A stretch of DNA of 6,491 bases from Burkholderiales bacterium (GTDB lineage Bacteria > Pseudomonadota > Gammaproteobacteria > Burkholderiales > Burkholderiaceae). The stretch lies in NCBI GenBank assembly GCA_947371645.1, contig CANBQJ010000215.1, positions 1-6,491 of the forward strand, in the 5' to 3' direction. The translations under genes were made by a program, and so were the position numbers. The notes under the pieces are model-generated. The model did no database searches. It was not told the origin of the DNA and saw nothing but the letters and a program-made list of their open reading frames with translations. Of this stretch, positions 6,447 through 6,491 are shown piece after piece (the stretch's first letter is position 1; the number at the start of each line of letters is the position of its first letter).

Positions 6447-6491
6447 TTGCAACTCACGCAACCCATCGCCTTACTTGCCACGATGTATCTT

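Noticed and set aside
5261..6481. Long open frame (406 codons) on the minus strand opposite the membrane-protein gene
   Set aside because: It is rich in His, Gln, Arg and Pro with no recognisable domain, as expected for the antisense frame of a GC-rich gene; the plus frame has coherent membrane segments and motifs.
6471..6491. Possible 3' end of a convergent minus-strand gene (KIHRGK then TAA)
   Set aside because: Only six codons lie inside the window, any random frame would give this, and another minus frame is also open; not enough to call a gene.

Overview
The window looks like chromosomal DNA of a high-GC betaproteobacterium, most likely of the order Burkholderiales. This rests on the strong G/C preference at third codon positions, the sulfate-transport gene set, and a CysB-type regulator whose N-terminus (MNFQQLRSVREAV) resembles betaproteobacterial CysB proteins. 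No mobile element, CRISPR array, tRNA or rRNA was seen.

Positions 1-3235 (+ strand) hold a sulfate/thiosulfate ABC importer operon. It has the 3' end of a periplasmic sulfate-binding protein gene (Sbp type), then the permeases cysT and cysW and the ATPase cysA. The spacings are 2 nt, 18 nt and a 4-base ATGA overlap, so the genes are almost certainly co-transcribed from a promoter left of the window. The binding protein captures sulfate in the periplasm, CysT and CysW form the membrane channel, and a CysA dimer powers import for cysteine synthesis.

Positions 3239-4195 (- strand) hold a CysB-type LysR regulator that converges on cysA with only 3 nt between the two stop codons. It is the obvious candidate controller of the importer. 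Its start faces an AT-rich island (about 29% GC over 4222-4289). The island contains a large imperfect palindrome, 4240-4287, with outer arms matching at 10 of 12 positions and an inner GTTAT-N10-ATAAC dyad. It is the best regulatory candidate in the window and could serve cysB autoregulation and/or a rightward promoter.

Positions 4290-4573 carry no convincing gene, but do hold small hairpins and a Shine-Dalgarno-like GAGGAGG ahead of a 21-codon ORF. From about 4574 to 6394 (+ strand) lies a polytopic membrane protein of about 606 residues. Its sequence pattern (GDD after the first membrane segment, FWRP, WLAARNQL, SAE, DRLLL) suggests a GT-C-fold glycosyltransferase-like protein with a soluble C-terminal domain. 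Its substrate is unknown and it has no evident link to sulfur metabolism. A short GC hairpin followed by seven T lies inside the start of this gene, and a cluster of inverted repeats follows its tandem stop codons. The last ~45 bases contain nothing I can assign.

Most of the window is ordinary. The parts worth a second look are the palindrome, the leader region, and the uncharacterised membrane protein.
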